Below are positions 15,405 through 23,269 of a DNA stretch of 26,255 nucleotides, piece after piece. Below the pieces are notes generated by a model. The model was not told the DNA's origin. It was given only the letters and a program-made list of their open reading frames with translations, and did no database searches. The translations under genes were made by a program, and so were the position numbers. Source of the DNA: an uncultured Eubacteriales bacterium (GTDB taxonomy: Bacteria; Bacillota; Clostridia; Oscillospirales; Oscillospiraceae); the NCBI GenBank assembly GCA_900544945.1, contig UQXG01000009.1:1-26255 (forward strand), written 5' to 3'. How positions within the stretch are numbered: position 1 is the first letter of the stretch; every line of letters starts with the position of its first letter.

Positions 15405-15565
15405 GGAAGCTCTGATTTAATTGGCAAGAGCTGGGAGCGAGAGATTTTTCTCTAGCCGAAGGCTTCAAAAGTGGAGGAATACTGTATGTATTTCCCACTT
15501 TTTAAGCCGCGCGGATAGGGAAAAAGATCCGCTATCCAGCCGCAGACGATTTATTCAGAGGTTCC
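15405..15565 (+). mobile_element. MITE-like repeat element, copy 2 (complete, 161 bp)
   Basis: Terminal inverted repeats are GGAAGCTCTGATTTAATTGG at the left and, read inward on the minus strand, GGAACCTCTGAATAAATCG at the right. It is flanked on both sides by TTAG (15401-15404 and 15566-15569), a clean 4-bp target duplication. Inside are a small AGAGA-TTTT-TCTCT hairpin, a long hairpin (GGCTTCAAAAGTGG at 15461-15474 with CCACTTTTTAAGCC at 15495-15508) and a GGATAG/CTATCC pairing. It carries no coding sequence. Ends of the GGAA type and a YTAR-like target suggest mobilisation by an IS5-family transposase (inference). It lies exactly between the kinase stop codon and the dehydrogenase gene. 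Confidence 0.85.
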
Positions 15566-16840
15566 TTAGGCTCCGGCAAACTGAGCCTGGTTCAGAGGTT
15601 CGGTCTCCCCCTTCAGGGTCACCAGCAAATCCTCCTCGCCGAAGCCGCCGGATTTGGAAATGATTTCATATTCCCGGCCTCCATAGGCGATCCGGGAAAG
15701 CACCACGCCGGGCTGCAATTCACACACCGGTGTCAGCTCGTGGCAGCCGATGGAATCCATGAAGGCAAGCAGCGTATCGCCGCCGATGATCATGAAGCAG
15801 GCATCTGCCCCTCTGGCAATCAGCTCCTTCAGAATCCGGCCCATCTGGCAGGAAATCTTCTGCCGGATGTCCTCCAGGCTCAGCTCCTCCGTACCCAGAA
15901 GCACCTGCTCCCGGCCTGTTTGCAGGGAGTCAATCATCAGGTAGGGTGTCTGACAGTAAAGCGTCCACAGGTAATCCATCATCATGGCGTCACTGCCGGT
16001 ATTGAACTTGCCGCCGCTGAGAAGCCGGTCGGCGGGAATGTGCACCCGGCGGTAGCCCCGCTGCTCGCCGTAGTCCATCTGACTACAGGAAATGGGGTTC
16101 ACGCTGCCGCAGAGCACCACCAGACGGTTGGCCTCGATCCGGCATTGGGGTTTTTCGCCCATGCGGAGCCCCAGATATCCGGGCAGACTTTCCGCCAATC
16201 CAGCACAGCCTGCCAGCAGCTTCAGGCAGCCCAGCAGGTACAGCCTCTGTGCCTCCCGCTCCATGTCCTCTCGGCTGGCGCAGTCAAAGAGGTAAATACA
16301 TTTCTCTTCCCCGGGGCGAAAGGAATCCAGCTCCTCCGGAGAGATTACCTTCACCGGCACATCGCATTGCAGATGCAGCAGATCCGGAACCCGGCTTTCC
16401 GTCACCGGCTCGAAGGGATCCTGACCGAACACGCTCTGATCCACCGGAACCCCGTCAATATAATGGACGCCATCCACGGTGATTCGGTTCATGCCCGGCA
16501 GCGCCGGAATAAAGGAAAGGCACTTTTCTCCGCTGCCGTCCAGCACGGCGCTGAGTTCCGCGCCGATGTTTCCCCGGAGGGCGGAGTCGGTTTTCTTGTA
16601 AACGCAGCCGATGTGGGCGGCAACCGCCCGCTGGGCAATGGAGCGAATCATGTCGTAGGCCTCCCGGGGGGGCAGGTGACGGGTAGGCGCGCAAAGTACC
16701 AGAACCTCCTCGGCGATTTCCTGCCGGAAGTCTATCTGGGTATCGGTGGATACCCTGGTTCTGGCACCCGCCGCGGAAAACTTCACGCCCGTGTCCAATG
16801 CCCCGGTGAAGTCATCGGAAATGATCAGCAATTTTATCAT
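15566..16840 (-). CDS. Four-carbon acid sugar kinase family protein (DUF1537)
   Basis: A 424-residue DUF1537-type kinase. The N-terminal domain carries DDFTGA (9-14) and KKTDSALRGN (82-91), the conserved acid-sugar-binding motifs. The C-terminal nucleotide-binding domain has GGDT (353-356, where GGET is common) and SKSGGFGEED (396-404). Characterised members phosphorylate threonate, erythronate or related acids at C4 with ATP, feeding PdxA2, which is encoded two genes downstream. The start at 16840 has only a weak GGTGG upstream. The TAA stop lies within the 4-bp target duplication of the adjoining repeat element, and the protein appears full length, so the insertion did not truncate it. Confidence 0.9.
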   Translation of the reverse strand: MIKLLIISDDFTGALDTGVKFSAAGARTRVSTDTQIDFRQEIAEEVLVLCAPTRHLPPREAYDMIRSIAQRAVAAHIGCVYKKTDSALRGNIGAELSAVLDGSGEKCLSFIPALPGMNRITVDGVHYIDGVPVDQSVFGQDPFEPVTESRVPDLLHLQCDVPVKVISPEELDSFRPGEEKCIYLFDCASREDMEREAQRLYLLGCLKLLAGCAGLAESLPGYLGLRMGEKPQCRIEANRLVVLCGSVNPISCSQMDYGEQRGYRRVHIPADRLLSGGKFNTGSDAMMMDYLWTLYCQTPYLMIDSLQTGREQVLLGTEELSLEDIRQKISCQMGRILKELIARGADACFMIIGGDTLLAFMDSIGCHELTPVCELQPGVVLSRIAYGGREYEIISKSGGFGEEDLLVTLKGETEPLNQAQFAGA

Positions 16841-16884
16841 GTATCATAACCACCAAATCTAGGTTTTTGGGTCTTCCAATGGGC

Positions 16885-17796
16885 TCACTGCCAGTACTGA
16901 TCCATATGATCCCGGATGTACAGAGCCCGGTCGATCATTTCCTCGATGTAATGGGCCTGAACGGCGTCCACCGCAAAGGGCGCCCGGAATTTTGTGGTGG
17001 TGTACAGTCCCAGCCGCTGGAAATACCGCTTATGCAGGCTCAGGTTCGCGCTGTCCGACTGGCGGGTGAAGACGATAATGGGCAGAATGTCGAAGAACAG
17101 CTTCATGGCCGCCTCCCGACTCTTCTCGTGGTACAGCCGGTACACATTCACAAACAGCTCAAACAGGCCCGAGGGCATCAGGGCGTGAATACCCCGGTCG
17201 AAGGCCTCGATCATCTGATCGCTGCCCCAGGAGCCGCTGACGTTCAGCCGGCCGTCGGTGGCCTTCAGAATGGCGGTGTAATCCGGCCCCGGATTGGCAG
17301 TCTCGATTTTGATGCACCGGAAGCTTTCGAATTCATCGAACATGGACTTGACGAAGGGGGCACGCAGCTCGTTGTCCTTGGTATCCTGCAGGCACAGGAA
17401 GGGCGGATGGAGGTCGTCCACCGCCGCCACCAGCTCCCGGTAGCTTTCCTCCGTAACCGTGGGCATGAAGATATTCACGCCGTCCACGCCCAGATCCAGA
17501 TACCGTTTGGCCTGCTCCACACAGTCGTCCTTGGTTTTTCCCCGGACGTTGGGCATCACGATGCCGTGGCCGGCCTGATGGGTCACTGCCAGAAGCTCCG
17601 TGACCATCCGGTAGCGCTCCTCATTGGTCAGCTCGTCGATTTCGCTGGCAAAGCAGGGGGCAAGGAAGCCGGAAACCCCGGCCTCCAGGGCCGCCTCTGC
17701 CGTCCGGCGCAAATCCGACCAGTTGATGGTCAAATCCTCATTGAAGGGGGTGTTCACCGTGGTGATGACACCTCGCATGGGATACAGTTCTTTCAT
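16885..17796 (-). CDS. Divergent DapA-family protein, paralogue A
   Basis: A 303-residue protein of the DHDPS/NAL aldolase fold. The Schiff-base lysine is probably K163 (RCIKIETANPGPDY). The GTxGE motif is replaced by APCFASEID (46-54), and the catalytic Tyr position by Gln137 (FLCLQDTKD), so the chemistry should differ from canonical aldolases. Loss of this Tyr and a QD motif recall the 2-keto-3-deoxy-sugar-acid dehydratase branch. It begins 3 nt after the stop of its tandem paralogue (both start MKELYPM) and precedes the DUF1537 kinase by 44 nt. Substrate unknown. Dehydration or cleavage of a 2-keto-3-deoxy acid is the best guess. Confidence 0.82.
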   Translation of the reverse strand: MKELYPMRGVITTVNTPFNEDLTINWSDLRRTAEAALEAGVSGFLAPCFASEIDELTNEERYRMVTELLAVTHQAGHGIVMPNVRGKTKDDCVEQAKRYLDLGVDGVNIFMPTVTEESYRELVAAVDDLHPPFLCLQDTKDNELRAPFVKSMFDEFESFRCIKIETANPGPDYTAILKATDGRLNVSGSWGSDQMIEAFDRGIHALMPSGLFELFVNVYRLYHEKSREAAMKLFFDILPIIVFTRQSDSANLSLHKRYFQRLGLYTTTKFRAPFAVDAVQAHYIEEMIDRALYIRDHMDQYWQ

Positions 17797-17799
17797 ATC

Positions 17800-18720
17800 T
17801 TACTCCCAGTAGGAGGGAATGCTGTCGCGCAGCTTGATGGCGTACTCAATCAGATCGCTTGCATAACGCTGATGGTATTCATCGAAGAACACCTCTTCCC
17901 GGCTGACGGCCTCGGTGAAGACGCCGATGCGCTTGAAGTACAGCTTGTGGAAGTAACGGTTCAGAGGCTGGCTCTGACGGGTGAAGCTGATGACCGGCAG
18001 CATGGCGAAGAACAGCTCCATAGCCTTGTCCCGCTTGCCGTGGTGATACAGCTCATAGACGTTTACGAACAGCTCCGGCATACCGGAGGGCATCAGGGCA
18101 TGAATGCCCCGGTCATAGGCCTCGATGGACTGGCTGGAGCCCCAGGCGCCGCTGATGTTCATCCGGCCGTCGGTGGCCTTCAGGATGCGGGTGTACTTGG
18201 GGCCCGGATCCTTGACCTCGATCTTGGCGCAGCGGACGCTTTCGAACTCGTCGAACAGCCGCAGCAGCAGCCGGTCGGGCAGGCCGTCGTCGGTCATGGA
18301 CACGTCCTGGATGCACAGGAAGGGGGGCTTCATGTCATCGATCTTCTTGACCATGGCGCAGTACTCGTCGTCGGTGGTGTAAGGCATATTCAGGTTCAGG
18401 CCGTCCACGCCCAGCGCCAGGTACTCCCGGCACTGCTTCAGCCGGGTTTCCTCGTCGTTGGCGGTGATGCTGGGAATGACGATGCAGCCTTCCTTGGTGT
18501 GAGCCAGGGCGACGGTCTCTCTGACCTCCTGAATGATCTCATCGTGGGTCAGCATATTCATCTCGCTGGCCATGCAGGGCACCAGGAAACCGGCCACGCC
18601 GGCGTCCATGCAAAGCTGAATCTCCCGACGGAAGGAAGGCCAGTCGATGGACTTGTCTTCGGACTTAAAGGGGGTAATCACCGTGGTGATGATTCCGTGC
18701 ATGGGATAAAGTTCTTTCAT
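17800..18720 (-). CDS. Divergent DapA-family protein, paralogue B
   Basis: A 306-residue tandem paralogue of the next gene, with the same replacements: VPCMASEMN instead of GTxGE and Gln138-Asp139 (FLCIQDVSM) at the Tyr position. K166 (RCAKIEVKDPGPKY) is the likely Schiff-base lysine. I chose the ATG at 18720 because GGAGG lies about 9 nt upstream and the protein aligns with its paralogue from that residue. The open frame continues upstream through the promoter region. The two may form a hetero-oligomer or act on different stereoisomers (inference). It is the first gene of the kinase-dehydrogenase operon. Confidence 0.82.
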   Translation of the reverse strand: MKELYPMHGIITTVITPFKSEDKSIDWPSFRREIQLCMDAGVAGFLVPCMASEMNMLTHDEIIQEVRETVALAHTKEGCIVIPSITANDEETRLKQCREYLALGVDGLNLNMPYTTDDEYCAMVKKIDDMKPPFLCIQDVSMTDDGLPDRLLLRLFDEFESVRCAKIEVKDPGPKYTRILKATDGRMNISGAWGSSQSIEAYDRGIHALMPSGMPELFVNVYELYHHGKRDKAMELFFAMLPVISFTRQSQPLNRYFHKLYFKRIGVFTEAVSREEVFFDEYHQRYASDLIEYAIKLRDSIPSYWE

Positions 18721-18796
18721 ATTGAGACACCTCCAAAATATTCCGCAAACCGTGCTGTGCAGTTTGCCTATTTCCGTTTCTTTGTTCTTTGCCATT

Positions 18797-18824
18797 ATTA
18801 TATAGTTTGCTGGATTTTCCACAA
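18797..18824 (-). promoter_or_regulatory. Candidate sigma-70 type promoter for the catabolic operon
   Basis: On the minus strand, TTGTGG and a perfect TATAAT are separated by 16 nt, about 80 nt upstream of the start codon of DapA paralogue B. No -24/-12 sigma-54 element was seen in this gap. Confidence 0.5.
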
Positions 18825-18915
18825 GGGAGCCGTCTTTCTTTACTGTTTCCAAATGAGACAATTTCACAATTCGAGAATGGCAATTCCGAACACAGGTGAA
18901 AATTACGATACCGTT

Positions 18916-18934
18916 TTTGTTGAATATCAACAAA
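18916..18934. promoter_or_regulatory. 19-bp palindrome, candidate operator
   Basis: TTTGTTGAATATCAACAAA is a perfect inverted repeat (arms of 8 bp around a 3-nt centre). It lies in the 253-bp gap upstream of DapA paralogue B, about 90 bp upstream of the -35 box, a typical activator distance. It may bind the Fis-type helix-turn-helix regulator encoded at 20174-21907. Confidence 0.45.
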
Positions 18935-18973
18935 TCTGTTCCATTTGGGTACGCTCCCCGCCCCGGAAAGCCC

Positions 18974-19858
18974 TCAGGTTCTGTCCCGGACGGTGTTCGT
19001 TAATTCACCGATTTTCTCAATCCGGCAGGTGACCACGTCTCCGTCTTTCAGGAACACCGGCGGGTTCATGCCGAAGCCGATGCCCGTGGGGCTTCCGGTG
19101 GCGATGATGGTGCCCGCAGGCATGGTCACACCCTGGCTCAGCTGGCTGACAATGTCCGTAACATCGAAAATCATATCCCGGGTATTGCCGTGCTGCCGAA
19201 GCTCTCCGTTGACCCAGAGCCGGATGTCCAGCCGGGGCGGATAGGCAATCTCCTCCGCCGTGACAATCCAGGGGCCAATCGGGCAGGTGCCGTCCAGGCT
19301 CTTCATAAAATAGTTCTGCTTGTGTCGGCTCAGCTCCCGGGCAGTCACATCGTTCAGAACGGTGTAGCCAAAAATATAGTCCGCCACCTGCTCCCGGGGT
19401 ACCTGATAGGCATCCTTCCCCAGAATCACGCCCAGCTCGCACTCGTAATCCAGCGTAGAGATAAAATCCGAATGGGAGGGAATGGCCTCGCCGGTACCCC
19501 GACACCGATCCACCGCCTTGCCGAAGAAGATAGGCCAGACCCGCTCCGTCCGCTGCTCCTTCAGGGCATCCGCCATCTCATCGGCATGAGCCTTGTAGTT
19601 AAGCCCCATACACACCACATCCCGCACCGGGTGGGGAATGGGCGCCGTCAGCCGCACATCCGCCAGGGGAATCCACTGAGCGGCCTTCTCGGCGGCTGCC
19701 CCGATGGCCGTCAGGCTGGCCCGATCCGTCCGGCGGATCAGGTCGTTCATGTCCGCAACGTCCCAGCCAAGGGCAGACAGGGGTACTACCCGATTGTCCT
19801 CGCCGGTCAGAACCGCCACCGTCTCCCGGCCCTGATAGATGCAAGTCAAAAGCTTCAT
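18974..19858 (-). CDS. Fumarylacetoacetate hydrolase (FAH) family protein
   Basis: A 294-residue FAH-fold enzyme with an N-terminal domain of about 70 residues before the catalytic barrel. Divalent-metal ligands are E139 and E141 (LDYECELGVILGK) and D170 (VLNDVTARE). GLNYKAHADE and TGSPTGIGFG are family signatures. Members hydrolyse or decarboxylate diketo acids. In acid-sugar pathways related enzymes cleave 2,4-diketo-3-deoxy acids. I chose the ATG at 19858, preceded by a G-rich GGGGTG about 8 nt upstream. The longer frame has no ribosome binding site. It is divergent from the PrpR_N regulator gene and upstream of the DapA-like operon, separated from the latter by a promoter-bearing gap. Confidence 0.92.
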   Translation of the reverse strand: MKLLTCIYQGRETVAVLTGEDNRVVPLSALGWDVADMNDLIRRTDRASLTAIGAAAEKAAQWIPLADVRLTAPIPHPVRDVVCMGLNYKAHADEMADALKEQRTERVWPIFFGKAVDRCRGTGEAIPSHSDFISTLDYECELGVILGKDAYQVPREQVADYIFGYTVLNDVTARELSRHKQNYFMKSLDGTCPIGPWIVTAEEIAYPPRLDIRLWVNGELRQHGNTRDMIFDVTDIVSQLSQGVTMPAGTIIATGSPTGIGFGMNPPVFLKDGDVVTCRIEKIGELTNTVRDRT

Positions 19859-20016
19859 ATTTGCACACCCCGTTTTTCGGTCTCCGGATGGAAATTGTAG
19901 GTTTCCCATAAAATCCTTCCGGGAATTTCTTTTATCTTAAATACTTTCTACAAAGGCCTCAATGGAAATCTCCCTCAGAAATGTTTCAAATTGAATCGCT
20001 TTCTTCCCACCGTTAC

Positions 20017-20045
20017 TTGTTTTTTGAACAGCTTCCTGGTATACT
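20017..20045 (+). promoter_or_regulatory. Candidate promoter of the regulator gene
   Basis: TTGTTT (20017-20022) and TATACT (20040-20045) with a 17-nt spacer lie about 85 nt before the upstream ATG at 20132. This is the best -35/-10 pair in the divergent gap. Confidence 0.55.
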
Positions 20046-20131
20046 GGTTGCAAAGGCAGTGTTTGTTTTGGAGAAGTTACAGGCGATTTTGGCCTTTTTC
20101 ATCACCGAAATCCGGGAAAGGAGCGTCTTTT

Positions 20132-20167
20132 ATGAAGAAGCTGCGTCTGCTGTGCATCCCGCCCTAG
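20132..20167 (+). other. Short leader ORF ending at an in-frame amber codon (original N-terminus of the regulator)
   Basis: An ATG at 20132 with a strong ribosome binding site (GGAAAGGAG, 8 nt upstream) reads MKKLRLLCIPP and then TAG at 20165-20167. It is in the same frame as the regulator, which continues EGMYNLMTNIA. PrpR_N proteins typically begin with this hydrophobic strand followed by an aromatic residue (Tyr) and EG. The TAG therefore seems to replace a Tyr codon. The TAG also overlaps AGGAGG, which could serve as a re-initiation site. Confidence 0.7.
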
Positions 20168-20173
20168 GAGGGG

Positions 20174-21907
20174 ATGTACAACCTGATGACCAATATTGCT
20201 GCCCAGCGCAGCGACGTGGAGCTTATCATCCACATGGGCAACCTGGAGGACGGCCTTCGTGCCGTCCTGGAAAACCGGGACAACAACATTGACGCCGTCA
20301 TTTCCCGGGGCGGCACCGCCGAAACCATCCGGGCTCACTGCTCGGACATCCCGGCCTGCGACATCATCCCATCGGTCTATGACGTTCTGCGCACCATCCG
20401 TCTGGCTCAGAGTATGTCCGACAAGCTGGCGGTGGTGGGCTTTCCCAGCATCACCAAGCCCGCGGATATGCTCCGGGACATTATGCAGTACGATTTCAAG
20501 GTGCGCACCATCCGCAGCGGCGCCGAGTGCGAGGCCTGTCTGCGTCAGCTCCGGGACGAAGGCATTCAGGTCATCGCGGGAGACATGATCTCCGTGACCT
20601 GCGCCCAGAAGCTGGGCATGAACGGCCTTCTGATTCTCTCCGGCATTGAGAGCGTGGAGGCCGCCATCGACAGTGCGGTGGAAATCTGCCGGCACGACGC
20701 CGCCGTCCGGAAGCGGGCCGACCTATTTTCCGACCTGCTGTCCTTCCTGGACGCGGACATCGTCATCTACACCTCCGGCGGTCAGCAGTATTACTCCACC
20801 GCCTCCGATCTGCCCCAGGAAATTCAGCTGCTCCTTCGCCAGAAGGTTTCCAACGTCATCGCCCAGGGCAGCCTGAAGCTGATCCGAAACTTAGGCAGCA
20901 GTATGCTCTCCATCAAGGGCAAGCTTCTCCAGTCCGACGGCGAGGATTACTGCGTTTATATTCTGTCCCAGCTAGCAAATACGGCGGCTTTCGACAAATA
21001 CACCATCCGCTGTTTCTCCGCCGACGAGGATCTCCAGGATTCCAAGCCCATTGAATTTTACTTAGGCAGCAGCGAGGAAATTTCCGCCGCCCATGCCGCC
21101 TGCCAGCGCTATGCCGCCATGAACGCCCCGGTGCTCATTGAGGGCGAGCGGGGCACCGGCAAGGATCGGTTCGCCCACTACCTGTATTCCCACAGCAAAT
21201 TCAAGCAGAATTCCTTCGTGGTCATTGATGCCAGTCTGCTGGACAAAAAGGGCTGGGACTTTCTGCTCAAAAGCGACAGCTCCCCTCTGACCGACTCCGG
21301 GCTTACCATTTCCTTCATCCGGATGCAGGCCATTCCCCCGGAGCAGCAAAAGGAATTCCGGCTCTATCTGAAAAACTCCCGGGTCATGCAGACCAACCGG
21401 CTGATTTTCTCCTACACCGAGGAAAACGGCACCGTCCCCCAGGACGAGCTGTATCTGTACCTGACCGAAACCGTCCACTGCTTACAGCTGCGGCTTCCGC
21501 CCCTTTCTCAGCGGCCTGAGGACATTCCCACCCTGGTGGGGCTGTACATCAACGCCGCCAACGTGCGCAACGGCACCCGGGTCATCGGCCTGACCCACGG
21601 AGCCATGCTGACCCTGCAAAACCGGGTCTGGCCCCGGAACGCCGACCAGCTGTACCAGGCCATCGGCGAGCTGGTCATCAACGCCAAGTCCTCCTACATT
21701 TCCGAGGAACAGGTGCTGGCTCTGCTGAACCGGGAAAAGCGGCAGACCCCTGCCGCCCCGGAAAGCGGCCTGGATCTGAACCGGCCCTTGGAAGAGATCA
21801 TCCACGAGGTGGTCATGCGGGTCTATGAGGAGGAAAACATGAACCAGACCCACACCGCCAAGCGTCTGGGCATCAGCCGGAGCACTCTGTGGCGGATGCT
21901 GAAGTAA
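20174..21907 (+). CDS. PrpR_N-type transcriptional regulator with degenerate AAA+ domain
   Basis: From the ATG at 20174 this is 577 residues; with the amber-interrupted leader it would be 591. Domains: PrpR_N effector domain (about 1-165, with SRGGTAETIR and SVYDVLRTI), a PAS-like segment (about 180-285), an AAA+ domain (about 295-500) and a C-terminal Fis-type helix-turn-helix (AKRLGISRSTLWRMLK). Walker A is present (GERGTGKD), but the GAFTGA sigma-54 contact loop is missing and the Walker B position is not the usual GGTLFLDE, so sigma-54 activation is unlikely. It faces away from the FAH gene and precedes malY and the aldolase gene, and is the likely regulator of the locus. ATG 20174 lies only 2 nt after AGGAGG, and an alternative ATG is at 20186. 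Confidence 0.85.
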   Translation: MYNLMTNIAAQRSDVELIIHMGNLEDGLRAVLENRDNNIDAVISRGGTAETIRAHCSDIPACDIIPSVYDVLRTIRLAQSMSDKLAVVGFPSITKPADMLRDIMQYDFKVRTIRSGAECEACLRQLRDEGIQVIAGDMISVTCAQKLGMNGLLILSGIESVEAAIDSAVEICRHDAAVRKRADLFSDLLSFLDADIVIYTSGGQQYYSTASDLPQEIQLLLRQKVSNVIAQGSLKLIRNLGSSMLSIKGKLLQSDGEDYCVYILSQLANTAAFDKYTIRCFSADEDLQDSKPIEFYLGSSEEISAAHAACQRYAAMNAPVLIEGERGTGKDRFAHYLYSHSKFKQNSFVVIDASLLDKKGWDFLLKSDSSPLTDSGLTISFIRMQAIPPEQQKEFRLYLKNSRVMQTNRLIFSYTEENGTVPQDELYLYLTETVHCLQLRLPPLSQRPEDIPTLVGLYINAANVRNGTRVIGLTHGAMLTLQNRVWPRNADQLYQAIGELVINAKSSYISEEQVLALLNREKRQTPAAPESGLDLNRPLEEIIHEVVMRVYEEENMNQTHTAKRLGISRSTLWRMLK

Positions 21908-22023
21908 GGTGTTTTATTCTGATACACCCTTTGTGAAAACTGTTCCATTATTTTCTGCCTGATTCTCCGATTTTCGTTGAATTCACGAGCCGTTTTTGTT
22001 AGGTTTGTGATAGAGAACAAAAA

Positions 22024-22043
22024 GCGCGGCAAGGATGCCGCGC
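22024..22043 (+). other. Hairpin just upstream of the malY-like ribosome binding site
   Basis: An 8-bp perfect GC-rich stem (GCGCGGCA with TGCCGCGC) and 4-nt loop end 6 nt before the GGAGG of the next gene. There is no U run, so it is not a terminator. It may affect mRNA stability or translation start. Confidence 0.45.
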
Positions 22044-22059
22044 GGAATTGGAGGACAAT

Positions 22060-23256
22060 ATGGCAAACAACGGATTTGATACCGCCCATCTTCCGGAGCG
22101 TCGGGGCAGCCGGAGCGTCAAGTGGGACACCATGGCAAGCAAATATGGCCGGGAGGATCTGATTCCCCTGTGGGTGGCGGACATGGACTACCCCTCCCCG
22201 CCCTGCATCCAGGAGGCACTGCGCAAGGCCGTGGACTTTGGCGTTTACGGCTACTTCGCGCCCCCCGCATCCTATCAGGATGCCTTCATCGCCTGGGAGC
22301 AGACCCGCCACGGTGTAAGCCCCAAGCGGGAGTGGCTTCGCTTCACCCCCGGCGTGGTTACGGGCATTTACTGGGCCATCAGCTCCCTGACCGCCCCCGG
22401 CGATAGCGTAGCCATCCTCACCCCCTGCTACTATCCCTTCATGGACGCAGTGAAGGACACCGGACGCAGCCTGGTTTGCAGTGACCTCGTTCACACGGAG
22501 CACGGCTACACCGTGAATCTTTCCGACCTGGAGGCAAAGTTCCGGGACGAACATGTAAAAATGCTGCTGCTGTGCTCCCCTCACAACCCCGTGGGTCACG
22601 TCTGGAAGGAAGCGGAGCTTCTGGGCATTCTGGAGCTGTGCCGCCGGTATGACGTGCTGGTGGTCAGCGACGAGATTCACCAGGACATCGTCTTCAACGG
22701 CAACGAGCACCTGTCCTGTCTGCGCTTCCCCGAATATCTGGATCGGACGATTCTGCTGACCTCCGGCTCCAAAACCTTCAACATCGCGGGTCTGCAAAAT
22801 TCCTTCGCCGTCATCCCCAACGACACCCTGGGCAAGAAATTTGACGCCTATGTCAAAACCGTGCGCATCAAAAAGGGCGTTTCCCTGGGCTATATCGCCG
22901 CCGAGGCCGGCTTCCGGGAGGGCGCTCCCTGGCTGGAGGAAGTGCTGGCATATCTGAAGGGCAACTATGACCTACTGAAGAAAACTCTCACCGACGCCCT
23001 GCCGGAGATTCACATTGACCCTCTGGAGAGCACCTACATGATCTGGGTCGATCTGTCCGCTTACGTCAAGCCCGAGCAGGTGGTGGAAGTGGTTCAGGAT
23101 CAGGCACGGCTTGCGGTGGACTTCGGTTTCTGGTTCTGGCCGGAAGGGCAGGTGCCCGCCGGAGATACCCACATCCGTATCAATGTGGCCGCTTCCCGGG
23201 ACAATGTGCTGCTGGCAGCGAACCGTCTGGTAGAGGCCATTCAAAAATTAAAATAA
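22060..23256 (+). CDS. MalY/PatB family PLP-dependent aminotransferase / C-S lyase
   Basis: A 398-residue fold-type I PLP enzyme. The PLP lysine is K238 (TSGSKTFNIAGLQ). N176 (SPHNPVGHVW) and D204 with H207 (SDEIHQD) are the usual cofactor contacts. The N-terminal KWD and PLWVADMDYPSPP blocks mark the MalY/PatB subgroup. Members cleave cystathionine or cysteine conjugates to a keto acid, ammonia and a thiol, or act as aminotransferases. The ATG at 22060 is 5 nt after GGAGG; an upstream TTG is not supported. It is followed after 13 nt by a HpcH/HpaI aldolase gene, so its product may be a keto acid used by that aldolase (inference). Confidence 0.92.
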   Translation: MANNGFDTAHLPERRGSRSVKWDTMASKYGREDLIPLWVADMDYPSPPCIQEALRKAVDFGVYGYFAPPASYQDAFIAWEQTRHGVSPKREWLRFTPGVVTGIYWAISSLTAPGDSVAILTPCYYPFMDAVKDTGRSLVCSDLVHTEHGYTVNLSDLEAKFRDEHVKMLLLCSPHNPVGHVWKEAELLGILELCRRYDVLVVSDEIHQDIVFNGNEHLSCLRFPEYLDRTILLTSGSKTFNIAGLQNSFAVIPNDTLGKKFDAYVKTVRIKKGVSLGYIAAEAGFREGAPWLEEVLAYLKGNYDLLKKTLTDALPEIHIDPLESTYMIWVDLSAYVKPEQVVEVVQDQARLAVDFGFWFWPEGQVPAGDTHIRINVAASRDNVLLAANRLVEAIQKLK

Positions 23257-23269
23257 AAGGAGAATCACC

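Noticed and set aside
16867..19032. 721-residue plus-strand open frame opposite the two DapA paralogues
   Set aside because: It contains an internal repeat only because the two antisense genes are paralogues. It has no start signal and no recognisable domain.
18721..20131. Sigma-54 promoters expected for a PrpR-like activator
   Set aside because: No convincing TGGCAC-N5-TTGC element was seen on either strand, and the regulator lacks GAFTGA.
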